A stretch of DNA of 64,000 nt, from positions 51,286,001 through 51,350,000 of the forward strand of contig NC_088934.1 of the NCBI RefSeq assembly GCF_038396675.1, given 5' to 3'. This stretch comes from Hydra vulgaris (lineage: Eukaryota; Cnidaria; Hydrozoa; Anthoathecata; Hydridae). Positions within the stretch are counted from its first letter, which is position 1. Every line of letters starts with the position of its first letter. A model generated the notes under the pieces. That model was not told where the DNA came from. It did not search any database and worked only from the letters and a program-made list of their open reading frames with translations. The translations under genes and the position numbers were made by a program. Below, piece by piece: positions 25,981-38,060 of the stretch.

Positions 25981-26028
25981 ATATATATATATATATATAA
26001 ATATTTTATGATTCATATAAATATTTTA

Positions 26029-26035
<7 letters not shown>

Positions 26036-26095
<60 letters not shown>
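26036..26095. repeat. TA microsatellite
   Basis: About 29 TA units, mirrored at 42864-42930. Confidence 0.9.
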
Positions 26096-26096
<1 letters not shown>

Positions 26097-26099
26097 TGA

Positions 26100-26690
26100 T
26101 ATAGGCTGTCATCTAAATTGAAATCTTTAAGATCACGAGGACATGTTATATAACATAAATATGCTAAAGCTTCCTTAACTTTTTATAAGATTTTTTATCT
26201 TATATTGTTCTTGGTAAAATACCTTTAAAAGTCCAAAGAAACAAAGCAATACAGTAGTTATTCAAAGTAAAACTGTTCAAAAGTTTGAAAAAATTACAAA
26301 TTTAAATATTAGATCCGGTAGACTGATCCGTTCAGATTCAACACCACTAATCGTTCTACTTATAGCTATTTTCGTTTTGAAAAAATGACAGGAGATTTTG
26401 ACAAACTTTGTTGTCTGAAGTTAAACTTTTTCAATTTAACAAAATTAAAAGCGTGTTTCTCGATGTGCGCTATACCTGAACACCGTTTGCTCTTTTAGTT
26501 TGAACTCAAAACGTAGAAATTAAGTTAGAAAAATAGAATTGTAAACATTCTATATATTGTTTTTGTAAAATTAGTTATATGTCAAATAAATATCTTTAAC
26601 ATGCATTGTTTAGTTAAGTTAGTAAATATAATTTATTTTCAAAACCTTAATTAAATCGGCTTTCTGAAAATTTTGCTTTAATCTTTTTGT
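26100..26690. other. Unassigned region
   Basis: No coding sequence or recognisable repeat was found in this stretch between the TA array and the minisatellite. Confidence 0.5.
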
Positions 26691-26699
26691 TAGTCTTAT

Positions 26700-27090
26700 T
26701 TTGAAACGTTTGATACTTCTTTTATTGTGGACTTATTTACGTTTAAAACGTCACTTATAATGGACTTACTTAAATTGTTTGAAACGTCAGTTAAAGTGAA
26801 CTTATTTAAAACATTTAAAACTTCGCTCAAAGTGACTTATTTACGACTTATTCAAAGTGACTTATTTACGACATATTTCGCCTAAAGTGACTTATTAACG
26901 ACTTATTTAAGACTTATTTACGTAAGAAACTTTGGAACGTTTGTAACTTCTCTTGAAGTGGATTTATATATTGCATGTTTGAAAGTTTGCTTAACGTGGA
27001 TTTATTTAAAATTTGTTTGAAATTTCGCGTAAAGTGGATTTATACAAAACATGTTGAAAAATTTGCTTAAGATGGACTTTAAAATAAGTG
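26700..27090. repeat. Degenerate minisatellite with AAGTGGACTTATTTA core
   Basis: About eight diverged units of 35-60 bp with the consensus TTGAAA..TC[GC]CTTAAAGTGGATTTA. Further AAGTGGA or TCCACTTT motifs in both orientations continue to 27680. Mirrored at about 41880-42260. Confidence 0.7.
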
Positions 27091-27700
27091 TGAAAAAAAA
27101 TCGTGTAAGGGTTGCTTGAAAATTAAGTATACAAATTATATTATTATTTTCTTACAGAAAAACAACTTTAGCTTTAACTTGGTAAATAATTTCTTTTGAT
27201 TTAAAACTTATAATAATTTTTTTTTTTTCAATAAAAGTCTATGCATTAGCGACCTCATTAATTGCATTTTTTATGTTATATCATTAGAAAGAAAGATTTA
27301 ACATTTGATTGAAGTTTTATTAGTATCAGATGTATAATGTCTTATGAAACAAAAAACTCGATTTAATTTTGTAAAGATTTATACACAAAATCTAGTCTCA
27401 AAATGTAGATCCACTTTAAGTGTAGTTTTGTACGGTGATGAAATATACATGATCAAAATAACAAATACTTAAACTCAAAATTATTCTTTTAAACCAAAAC
27501 TCACTTTCAACCAACCTTTACAGAAGCAACAGTCTGATTAGAAAAACTGGCTATTAACTTCTTAACAGCTATTGCTTAGTCTAAAAACTAATCGAAAACG
27601 TCAAGTGGACTCAAAAAAGTCCACTTTAAAGTAAAAGTCCACTTTAAGCCAAGTTTTTACCTATGAAAAAGCCACTTTAAGTTGATCTAACAAAATATAC

Positions 27701-27946
<246 letters not shown>

Positions 27947-27959
27947 TTGTATACTATAA

Positions 27960-29600
27960 GTCTACTTTATTTTTTCAAGTTAACAATAGAATTGGTTATA
28001 TTATTAAAATATCAAGGGTGAATCCTTGACATGGCTGGATACCTCCTAGATGCACCTTTAATTTTTCAACTTTTCGGAGAATGTTTGTTACTTTGAAACC
28101 ACTCTTAACCTTTGTTTAATTGTTCATTAACGCGTTTAAAATGTATTTTAATATCTTTGTGTGAATAAATAAGATTGGAATCATCTGTAAATAGATATTA
28201 AATTTATGAGATTTGATGATAAAAATATATTATTTATTTACAGTAGAAAAAGAGATGTTGTCACTAAACTAGACCCCTGAGAAACCTTACAAGCTATGGA
28301 ATCTTTTCCTCTTACTTTCGAATCATAGCATATGTATTGTTTTTTTTTTGTTAAGCAGTCTTTAAACTAAAGTAAGTTTTGTTTCTAACTCCATAGTTTT
28401 TAAGTTAAATTAGAAGTATATTATGGTTAACGTTATTAAAGGTTTTGGACAGATCAATGTAAGCTCTTGATGAAAAATAATTGTCGTTTAGAGCGTCAGA
28501 TATTTCGTTGACTAGCTAGACTAAGGCGTGATCAGTTTTGTAGGGATTTTTTTTGAAACTGAACTGTTTTCTATACAGCATGTCTTTATTTGTTAGATCA
28601 TTGTAGACTCTACGACGTAGATTCCGTTGTACATTATATGCTTATGTACTTTTGAGAAAGTAGGCAAAAAAAAAATTGGTCTATAGTTTGAAATAGTGGT
28701 GTTATCTCCTCCTTCAAAAATGGAGAATTTCGGCAATTTTTAAATTATTGGGAACAATACCTGATTTTAAAGAAAATTCAAATATATGAAATAACGATGG
28801 TTTAATGATATCAAAAACACAGATTTTACAAAATTGAGGCAAATTTTATCAAAACCTGCCCTTTTTTTTTTTATCTGTTATAAGCATCTTACAATTCGCA
28901 AACTTTCAGATTAGTTTCGTCCATTTTAATATTCAACATTGTTAAATTAGAATTAAAACCTGATGAGCTCAGTGGATTTGTTTTAGCTCAGTTTGCCCCA
29001 ATATTAACAAAGAATGCTGAAAAGTTTCTCAGCAATAGTAGATTTTTCATAGACCAATTTTCTATTTATCAGAAGTTTTTTTGATGGAATATTTTTTATA
29101 TTATTGTTTTTTTCAATTATTTAATTAATAACATGCGATGTTTTTTAAACGTTTTTTTTTTTTTCTTCTAAGAATTTTGCGTTACAAATTTTTTTGGAGT
29201 ATTTTTTTTGTTTTTTCAAAAAGATTTTTGTGATTTTTGTATATTTTCTTATTTTTATAAATTTTTTTTTTAGAAAAAATTTAATACAACTTTTATTTTG
29301 TTTTCGAGTATTTAATTAGATCTACGGACATCCACGGAGTTAGAAGAGACTTGGTTTTGATGACAAACTTTTTGTTCAGGAAATGCTCTTTCGTCTAATT
29401 TGAAGAACTGTTTAAGAAATAAATCGTATGCATTATTAACCTATTGCGACTCTAGAATAAGATCCCAATTGATTTTAATTTTGAAAATATTTTTAAATTT
29501 TTGTATGGATTTGTATTGATCAACCTATAAATTGTCGTTTTATGGATATCCGTAAAGTGTTATGCTATTAGAAATTAAGAAAGAGGAAAATGATCAGAGG
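27960..29600 (-). pseudogene. Degenerate Jockey/CR1-like LINE, left-arm copy
   Basis: Reverse complement of 39430-40990. It carries the same reverse transcriptase remnants (NLKIAEIIPIFE, YIDLSKTFN) with many stops. Confidence 0.65.
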
Positions 29601-29667
29601 TTACTCTTGATTATACCAGTACAAAGTTGGTCATCACAACTGTTCGCTATTATTTTAACAAGAAGTT

Positions 29668-29825
29668 GAACAGCCGTGGCGCAATGGTAGCGCACTTGCC
29701 TCAGAAACAAATGAATCCGTGGTTCAAACCCCACCTCTGGGCAAGTTTTGCGACATCGGTTAAGGAGGTAGGCGTGAACTTCCTACTAAATGCTCATCGG
29801 CGGTGATCTGTAATAAAACTTCTAT
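29668..29825 (+). repeat. tRNA-derived SINE at the inner end of the left arm
   Basis: The A-box-like TGGCGCAATGGTAGC (29677) and the B-box-like GGTTCAAACCC (29721) are spaced as in a tRNA. The cloverleaf is degenerate (no proper anticodon stem), so this is a SINE head rather than a tRNA gene. The tail ATGCTCATCGGCG is shared with the SINE at 39121-39296, but the middle differs. Confidence 0.65.
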
Positions 29826-30895
29826 ATTTTTTTCTACTGAAAATTCGTTTTGTTTAAATCTCCTTAATAAATTGTTCTCAATGGCATAACAAACTGTTCT
29901 GAATTGCATACAATTAGGACTTTTTTGTATTTACTTGGACTTGACAGGACCAGTCTTTGCACAGCCTATTGTAAACTTTTTAGTAATTACTGAATTGCGT
30001 TCACTTTTTTTTTGAACTTTTTTCTTCAGCAGTAATTGCTTTATACTCTAAAGCTTGTTCGATATTAAACAAAAAAATATTAAATATCGAACAATTCAAT
30101 TGTCAAAAAATGACACTAAGGCATCTGTTTATTAGGGGCCCCCATGTTTAAAATCCGGCTGAGGTCAGCTGGATTTTAAACAAAGGGGCCCTCGATGCAA
30201 GTCAGTTTGAAAGTGTATATTGGGTTCTTTATTTTGCTAATCTAAATAAACAAACTAGAATCTGGAAGTTTATTAATTTTAATTTAAAAAAATTTTAAAA
30301 ATAATTTATAGCATAAACAATTGTTATATATATAAAATTGGTTTATATTTATGACTTAGATTTACTTTAACGAAATTTAATGAAAGATTTCTTTCTGTTA
30401 TTCTTTTAAGCAAACACACAACTATGATTTAAAAGATACGCAGCCATACATTCTATTTTTTTTTTTGAGAAGACAGTCTTTTTAGACGATATATGATAAA
30501 AATATTATAATTTTTTCATTAACATAGTTAAGTATGCCTATAAGTTTGCGTGTAACATTAGCCATTACATTATCATGTATAACATAAGCAAGAATAAGAG
30601 TCTGGTAAATATGCGGTAGTCCCTTGCAAAATTGATTACCTGGGACTGGAACACTAAAATAAGCAACTCAAAAAAACTACATCCTAAATATAATTTATAA
30701 TTATAATTTCAGGTTATTTTCTTTTTTTTATTGACTATTAATTTTTTTATTTTATCATATTTAAAAAAAATTGATGGGAATTTCGTCCAAGTAAATAGAA
30801 TTAAGTCTTATTTGTATGCCATTCAGAACAGTTTATTTGGGAGATTTGAACAGAATGAATTATCAGCTGAAAAAAGTATAGAAGTTTTAATTTAA
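29815..30895. repeat. Foldback repeat with about 115-bp inverted ends
   Basis: 29815-29940 is the diverged reverse complement of 30787-30895 (shared blocks GTCCAAGTAAATA, CAGAACAGTTT, ATAGAAGTTTTA). The 840-bp interior contains the GGGGCCC hairpin and no coding sequence. Could be a MITE or two inverted SINE tails. Confidence 0.55.
30135..30191. repeat. GGGGCCC hairpin
   Basis: GGGGCCC, TTTAAAATCC and CTGA on the left pair with TCAG, GGATTTTAAA and GGGGCCC on the right, around a GG centre. About 57 bp, strikingly GC-rich at the ends in an AT-rich region. Confidence 0.8.
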
Positions 30896-30954
30896 TCAGT
30901 AAGCAAGCAAGACTCCATAAGGTTTTTTTTTAAGCATTTTTAAATGATGTTGAC

Positions 30955-31390
30955 ATCTTGAAACAGAAAAATAAGTTGAAAGGCCAACTAACAATTTTTA
31001 AACTGTACAATACAATTGTACCAATTAAAATAGAGAGAGTTTCCATAGTAACAACAAGTGTAAATATTTTCAATGTCATTCCAGTTTCCAAAGTTGTCAA
31101 TAATGGGCACCTCTACTCCACCATGTTTCTATTGACATCATCGTGTGAAAGAAGTTTTGTGTATTGAAAGTAAAAACATTTGTTAGGTCCAAAAACTCTA
31201 GAGGCAATCACCTGAACATGTTTGCCTAATAACACAAAAAGCAAGTGGACAAAACTAACACTAAAAAAACTGCCAAACAGTTCGTTGAAACTATTGACAA
31301 TAGACTGAACAAAAACACTTGAAATTTTTCTAGTACCTTGTAATGCTAAGGATTGGTATAGGATGAAATGTACTATTGCCATCTCAAATA
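30955..31390 (+). pseudogene. Possible hAT transposase C-terminal remnant
   Basis: The readable stretch ends in LLTSSCERSFVY, followed in frame after stops by KHLLGPKTLEAIT. This resembles the SxCERSFSxLRRxK...RL signature of the hAT dimerisation domain. Short and degenerate. Confidence 0.35.
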
Positions 31391-31659
31391 TAGCTTAGAA
31401 ACAGTTAATTTATTTGGTACAGACTATTTAATAGCATGTTATAAACTTTAGTAACAATAGTAATATTATTAATATAATTATATTAATAATTTTATTATTA
31501 TTATTTTTATTATTATAATTATTATTATTAATATTGTCTAATATAAATAAACCCTTTAATTAACCCTACAGTTCTCTAAGAAATACAACTTCAATTAATC
31601 TACTACTTTTTTCAAATCACGTGAAAAGTGCGATTAATACTAAAGTTTATAACAAGAAA

Positions 31660-33830
31660 GGATTTATTAGAAGGTCATGAAAATCTTTAATGATAGTATA
31701 CAAAATTTAGAATGCGAACTGATTATTACAAAAGATGAAAACAAATAATTAAAACGTGAACTTAATGAGACAAATAAAACTATCTTAGTTTGTTAGTAAG
31801 CAATACTAAAAGATAAAAAAAAACATTAAACAATACTAAGAAAAACACAGAGTCAACTAAATCAAAAATATTTAAACGAAGAAAATGAAGCACTAAAGAA
31901 AAAAATTGCTGAGTTAGAAGACCGATGTAGGAAAAATAACTTGCGATTTGATATTGTATTATATGAGGGTATTGAGAAAAGCGAAGGCGAAACATGGGAG
32001 AAAGTGAAGAATTGTTTAAGAACCTACTGAGAGAAAAACTGGATATTAAAGAAGGTATACAAATTGAAAGAGCGCATCGTGCTGGAAGAAGAAAACACGA
32101 AGAAGGTAAGCGTGGAAAGCAAGCTATTGTTGTCGTTCTAAGTTTCTCAATTTTAAAGATTGTGAAAACATTCTCGAAAAATTCGGAAGGAAAACATGTA
32201 TATAAACGGAGATTTCAGCGAGCGAACAACTAGTACTCGCAAACAACTTTTTCGACAAGCAAAAGATCAACGCGTATCAGGTAAATTCGCTTAATTCTTA
32301 AAGTAATTCCTATTTTTAAGACAGGAGACCCGACCAATATAACAAATTACAGACCTGTTTCTGTTCTTTCAATTTTTTCAAAAATATTAGAAAGAATAAT
32401 GTATAACAGAGCGTGCACATACTTAATTACCAATAAACTCCTTTATGAAAATCAGTTCGGTTTTTAAAAAAACAACTCATAGTAGGTAAAACTCTAAGTT
32501 GGTTCAAAAGTTGTCTCACCAACCGAAAGCAATTTGTTTTTAGACAAAGATTCCCAACCTCAAACATTAACGAACACAACACATGGTGTCCCACAAGAAT
32601 CCATACTTGGACCACTTCTTTTTATTATATATAAAAATAATCAAAATAAAGCATCCAGTTTAAAGACTATAGTTTTCGCAGACGACACAAACTTATTTTA
32701 GTCACATGAAAATATAAAAATACTTTTTAATAATATATAACAAAGAACTTAAATAAAATTTTTCATTTTTGTTAAAAAAAAAAAAGACTATTTTTAAGTA
32801 TTAAAAAAATAAAATGGATACATTTCCATCCAAACTATAAAAAATCATACAGCCTGTAAATATGCCTGATCTTTCTATAGACAATGTCATCCTAAAGAGA
32901 AAAAGTGACAAAATTTTTAGGAGTTTTTATTGAAGAAAATCTGTCTTGGAAATCACACATTAATAATATTTAAAATATTGTTGCAAAAAACATTGGAATT
33001 CTATACAAATCAAGAGGTATTTTAAACAAAAAGCAATTAACACAATTATATTACTCTTTTATTTACTATCATATCAGTTAAGCAAATATTATATGGGGAA
33101 GTGCACATAAAACTAAACTTAAACCTCGGCATCAGAAACACGCAGCTCGCAAAATAAATTTTAAAAATCGTTTTTCAATCTCTGAACCTGCTTTTTAAAG
33201 CAATCGACGCCTTTATGTTTATCAACTAAATGTATTTAATGTTTTGTATTTTATGTGCAAATGTAAAGAACTTATGTCCCCCGATGTTTTTGTAAACCTT
33301 TATAAAATTAAACCCCAAAACAAATATAACCTACTCAATAATAGCATTATAAAAAATTTTTTTGCAATAGTAAATAAGCTCAATTTTGTATATCTAATCG
33401 TGGCAATCTTTGGTAATGAAATAACACGGCCTAATTTTGTTTTTTCATTTAATTTGACCTATTCCTTATTCAAACAATCTATTAAAAGAATTATTTTTTC
33501 AACAAAAATATTCTTGATTTTTTTTGATTTTTTAAAAGATATTTTCAGTTGCTTTACTGCACATTGATTTGTTGTGTTTTATTTTGAGTTTTATTTCTGA
33601 AGTATGTAGAGTATTAAATTTATTATATATTTAGTGATTACATATTCTCGATATATATTTATTTTTTATAAAATTATTATATAGGCATTTTTATTGTAGA
33701 AGAAAATAGAGTTTTGTTAAGGGCTTCGTGAGATTCACGATCTTCTTGAAGTCCTGCCCGTATAATATTATAAATCTTAGTGTAAATAATATTTTTATAC
33801 GGTAAATAAAAAAAGAAAATAAAATAAAAA
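31660..33830 (+). pseudogene. Third LINE, degenerate (ORF1 tail joined to reverse transcriptase)
   Basis: 31860-32270 reads as an ORF1 domain (LEDRCRKNNLRFD, IERAHRAGRRK, INGDFSERTT). At about 32290 it passes straight into reverse transcriptase motifs: VIPIFKTGDPTNITNYRPVS, THGVPQESILGPLLF near 32583 and VFADDTNLF near 32670. The endonuclease and N-terminal reverse transcriptase parts are missing, so an internal deletion has fused the two ORFs. The 3' end has CTTCGTGAGATTCACG and ends in AAATAAAA repeats near 33830. Confidence 0.72.
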
Positions 33831-33839
33831 ATTTAATGA

Positions 33840-34110
33840 CGAAATATGATTTTTGTAAAATTATTAATTTATTTTATCTAAATATGTTACTAATCATTAT
33901 AACTGACAAAAAGAATAACTATAAAACATTAGTAAATATTTGCTTTTCAATTTAATACATTTAATGGTATCATTAAGCTTTCAAATAAATAGCTTGGCGG
34001 TTCGGAAAAGAGTAAATAAGCTTTCTTAAATATACAGCAAAAATAAATCGAATCTATAACTATATTTAAATTAAATTAATTATCTCTAATAGATATTTAT
34101 AAAAAAAAAA
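33840..34110. other. Unassigned AT-rich spacer
   Basis: No coding sequence or structured repeat seen apart from A-runs near 34100. Confidence 0.5.
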
Positions 34111-34114
34111 AAAA

Positions 34115-34650
34115 AGGTTTGAGGTTAGGTGAATTACCAGGCTTGGGAAAAAATGAGCTCAATCCTATTTTTACGTAACCAACTGCTTCAAGCTTGGTCC
34201 GGTGACATTATACTCCATCATGCTGTAATTTGAGGGTATCTTTGATTTTTAAGAATATTTCAGTTTTTTATTGAAGTATTCCAAGGTAAACGCGGCATTT
34301 TGTAGTGTTAGAATGCAAATTCCATAAGCCAGCATTCTAATTGGCGGTAATGGAGTCTCATATCTTGATTTTGGAGCAATATTTAACAGTCAAAATCAAA
34401 TATTGGGGGCTCTAATGTTGTCAAGGCGGATGTCTAATGCTTGTAGAAAGACAACCAATAAGTTCAATATTTAATTCGTCGCTAAATATTTCAGTCTCCC
34501 AATCTTCTGTTGACCAGTCCTTGTATTTCTGACAAAAGGCCATACAGTCTCTAGTATTTTTTTAAAGAAAGGCGAGGTTTTTTTTGCTGGAACACGTCTC
34601 TTTAAATGAAATTGTTTGCAGAAACCTCTTCTAATTGTCACAACACTTAG
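34115..34650 (-). pseudogene. Tc1/mariner transposase relic
   Basis: On the minus strand the reading includes KRRVPAKKT, YKDWSTEDWETEIFSDE (first catalytic Asp in the family's IFSDE motif), an HDGV.CH patch matching the QQDxxxCH block, and PKPGNSPNL matching PxxSPDLNP. The third block has Asn where the catalytic Asp is expected, and several stops and shifts are present. A dead remnant. Confidence 0.6.
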
Positions 34651-35737
34651 TGAAAGCCAGCGGTTGTACTTAGAGATAAAATTTTAAAAGCACTAGGAAA
34701 CGGTACGTTTTTGTATTAAAATGGATGCGGTTATATGCCCTTTGAGTGGTTTTAAATTATTTTATTTATTATTTATATATATTATTAATTTTTAATAATC
34801 TTTGTTCGTCCAGTTTTGTTTTTGCTTTTTAAATCACCAGTTTCATACTATTGCTTCAATGTTATTAGGATGCAGCTATGTAACATTTAATATGCAGCAA
34901 TAGCAGTCAGTGTCAATATTTTTTTCATGCGAAATACCAATCTGGGGGTTGTTAATTCAATAGTTTTTCCTATAAATGATAACTTAATTTTTCGCTGAAA
35001 TAACGACAAATTATGACTAACTAATTAAGTGGTTTAAAAAATAAATTATCTACCCATATAATTTTAATAATCAATATTTTGAATGTAAAAATTAAATTTT
35101 TAAACAAATCTTTAAAACTTTTCGCAAATTTTTGATATGTTGCAAACGTTTGATACAGGTAGATGGGCTCCAAAAACCACATAATTTTTCTTACGCCGTA
35201 TCTTTTGTAGAAAACAAATATTCTAACTTTATTTTGCTTTTTTATATGCTTTTATAAGGTAAAAGTTCTTCCCAGGGGTTAAGAAGTATTTTGGTATTTT
35301 TATTTTACTTTTTTTTTCAGTAAAGTTTCGCTATATTTTAGTAGGGGACCTCAAAAATCGCATGGCTTAAATTGTTTATAACTTTTTTGAAATTAGTTCC
35401 AACTTTCCAATTTTTTGGAATAGCTTGTTATATTAAAATCCCCTTCATATAGTAGTTTGATTGCAAATTTATATTTTAGGGAAGTCCCTAAAGCGCTACA
35501 AAAACCACATGCCTGGGACCCCAAAAACCACTTAGTTATTTTATTTGTAACAAAAATATAAGTGCATTACAAAACTCTGACTAATTAAAGTAGATTTGTA
35601 GTAGTTGTAACTATCTTTTGATGATAATGAATTTATATAGAGATTTTGTTTTACGCTCCTGCTTAGAGGATAGTTTTAGTTCAGTTTGCAGTATGTGAAT
35701 TTGCGATATTATTTTATTTGTAAGCAAATAAATAAAC

Positions 35738-36016
35738 ATGATTAACAGCAACAAAAAATTCAAAACTCGCTTGCAAATGAAGTCACTAAATCCAAGTTCT
35801 AATGCTGAAGCACTTATTAAAAGAAAAGCTATATTAGAAAAAAACAAACAACTTGAAGCTGCTGTTCAATGATGCAAAGAAAATAATGTAAAAGGACATT
35901 CTGCAATTAAAACAAGACAATTTCCACTTTATAAAGATCGTGAAACAATAAACCGTAGACTTGATGGGAAAATAGCCAATGGTCTTAAAAGACGGTACTG
36001 TGCAATTTTGAGTTGA
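35738..36016 (+). pseudogene. Pogo-like transposase, N-terminal part
   Basis: From ATG 35738 the reading has LEKNKQLEAAVQ, a TGA stop where the family would carry Trp, then KGHSAIKTRQFPLYKDRETI and RRLDGKIANG, a helix-turn-helix DNA-binding region. Confidence 0.5.
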
Positions 36017-36255
36017 TGGTACTCCTGTCCGTCTTGTTTTTGCTGCAAAACATGTTGTAAAATGATCAGAGAGAACCGTGAATGCGTCACCATACATTCT
36101 CTAGTATCATTTTCAGGTGGTTATTGCCTTATCTTTTTTTTGATAAATATTTATAATATAGATTGAATAGATGATATGTATCATCTTTCTTTGTAGTTGT
36201 AGGAGACCTTTGTGTCTGTCAAGTACACTTTGGTACCGTTGGAATAGCTAATCAA

Positions 36256-37430
36256 ATGGCTTCAAAGGAAGCTGTGGTAAATATTCCGCATCTCCTGATA
36301 ACAACTTCCTATCATGGTGTATCTGATCACAATTCGTTAGTAGATATGTACAAAGAGTTTGATGAATATCTTACTGAAAAAAAAGTGGCACGACCAGTAG
36401 TTTTGCTTTCTGATTGTTCACGCTTTAATTTTGATGTCTTAAAGTTTTTACATTCAAAAAACATACGTATGTTCTTAACTCCACCAGATACTACTGGTGT
36501 GACACAGCTTTTAGACCAACTCAACAAAAACCTTCATCATGAGTATTGTTGTACGAAAGAGAACATTTTAACTGATTTCAATTCACTAAATAAAGAAGCT
36601 TTTATGATGATTTTAGGACGTATTTGGAACAACTGGGCCCCAATACAATCTATAATCAAAGCTGCGAGACGTGTAGGAGTAACTTCCACATCATTAAACG
36701 TCAATGACATGCAACATGACAAGTTTGCACGAATCTCATGGATTGATTTTCCAAAAAGTGTAACACCCAGTAAAATAACTCCTGAAAGATATACTATTAA
36801 ATCTCCTGATATAAAAAAAGTTCAGCTCAGTATTGGAAAAAAAATTTTGAGCGTTCCCAAGAGCTTATTCAAGAGCTGAGTGAAAAAAGCATTCAACTTG
36901 AAGAAATTCCTGGCTTACTGACAGTACAGAATGTTAAGCCGAAATTTTCCAAACTTACTACGAGGGTTACGCAGGTTCACAGATCAATGAAAGGAAAAAT
37001 GTGTTGGACTTAGTGAAGGTAATTCAAGATAATAAAAATCAAAAAATAAAAGATAAGCAAGAAAAAGTTTGAACAAAGAAAAACAAAGAGAAGCGTTTTT
37101 AAAAATGAATGCAACTGTGGAGAAGGTGTGTGACATGCCATAAAGCTACAGCAATGCTCTTCTTGCCACAATGCACAAAAATCTGTCAGTGGAAATTTAT
37201 CTTGTAAAGTGGATGGAAAAAAAACCAATAATGTTTTTAGCTGCTGCAGTAACCAACAACTCACTCAAACATAAGGTTATTGAGCATGAAAGTGATGAAG
37301 TTACTAGCAGTTAGAAGGATACGCCAAGAAAGTGACCTTACAGTGATAAGGAGATAATTCCATTACTCTTAGTCAATTAGTTGATCAACTTATTAAAAGA
37401 GTCAATAGTTTCAAAGATATATAAAAACAC
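36256..37430 (+). pseudogene. Pogo-like transposase, DDE_1 catalytic domain and C-terminus
   Basis: The 207-aa frame 36256-36879 has VVLLSDCSRFNFDVLKFL and FLTPPDTTGVTQLLDQLNKN, the second and third acidic blocks of DDE_1 endonucleases, followed by VGVTSTSLNVNDMQ. After a frameshift at 36870 the C-terminal part continues (ELIQELSEKSIQLEEIPG) to about 37010 and in pieces to 37430. The domain with the first catalytic Asp is damaged between 36016 and 36256. Confidence 0.65.
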
Positions 37431-37460
37431 TTTTAATTTTTCTTAAAAACTAATAGAGCA

Positions 37461-37539
37461 ACATTTCAATTTTTCAGCATTTCAATTTTTCAACATTTCA
37501 ATTTTTCAACATTTCAATTTTTCAACATTTCAATTTTTT
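37461..37539. repeat. 16-bp minisatellite
   Basis: Five near-identical units of CATTTCAATTTTTCAA inside the pogo-like element. Confidence 0.9.
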
Positions 37540-38060
37540 TTATACAAATAACTAGTAAAAAAGTAATTTTATTTGATTGTTAATAGAAAAATAATTGTTA
37601 ATAGAAAAAAGCAAAACTCCATTTAATATTGAGTTTTTGATCCATGTATATATATTTTTTAGTAAGGGACCCCAAGACCACACAGAAACACTACTTTGGT
37701 TTAGATAAAATATTTTAGCAACTGTCTTTTTTATTTATTTTCTTTTGATTTTTTTGTAGAAGTATGACTTAAATCTTTACAAAAAACACTACTTTGCAAA
37801 CTTAAATGAAAATTTTAAGTATTTATGGACTATACGCTCAACGTTATAAAATTGACAAAAAAAAAATTCTATTGTTTTTATTATATTTTTCAAAATTTTA
37901 TGCTAATTTGGTTATTTTTAACAGTTTCTTTTCAAAAAACTATCTTGTCAAATAAAAAAATCTATTTTGCTGCTTGATAAGGCTTTATCTATGAGTTACA
38001 GGTACTAAATGAGCGTGTGGCTTTTGGGGTCCATAAGTTTTTGGGGCCCGTCTACCTGTA

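Larger units (their letters stand above)
21957..25990 (+). mobile_element. CR1/Jockey-type LINE, left-arm copy
   Basis: ORF1 and ORF2 (endonuclease remnant, reverse transcriptase, C-terminal domain) in order, then a 3' region with the GCTTCCTGGGGGATGATTACC element and a TA tail. Several frameshifts and an internal endonuclease deletion make it inactive. Its mirror copy lies at 42990-47003. Confidence 0.8.
35156..38058 (+). mobile_element. Pogo/Tigger-like DNA transposon, 2.9 kb, with TA duplication
   Basis: The left end CAGGTAGATGGGCTCC and the right end GGGGCCCGTCTACCTG are inverted repeats flanked by TA on both sides (35154-35155, 38059-38060). GGGACC-CAAAAACCAC motifs recur subterminally near 35345, 35510 and 37668. 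The transposase gene inside is broken. Confidence 0.75.

Noticed and set aside
26700..27090. CRISPR array
   Set aside because: Repeat units are diverged and vary in length, with no constant repeat or unique spacers, and the genome is eukaryotic.
29671..29745. Functional tRNA gene
   Set aside because: A and B boxes are present, but the anticodon stem does not form and the T stem is imperfect. A SINE head fits better, and the unit recurs.
33244..33567. 107-aa plus-strand frame (MYFMCKCKELMSPD...)
   Set aside because: It lies in the decayed 3' part of the third LINE and fits a remnant of the C-terminal LINE region rather than a separate gene.
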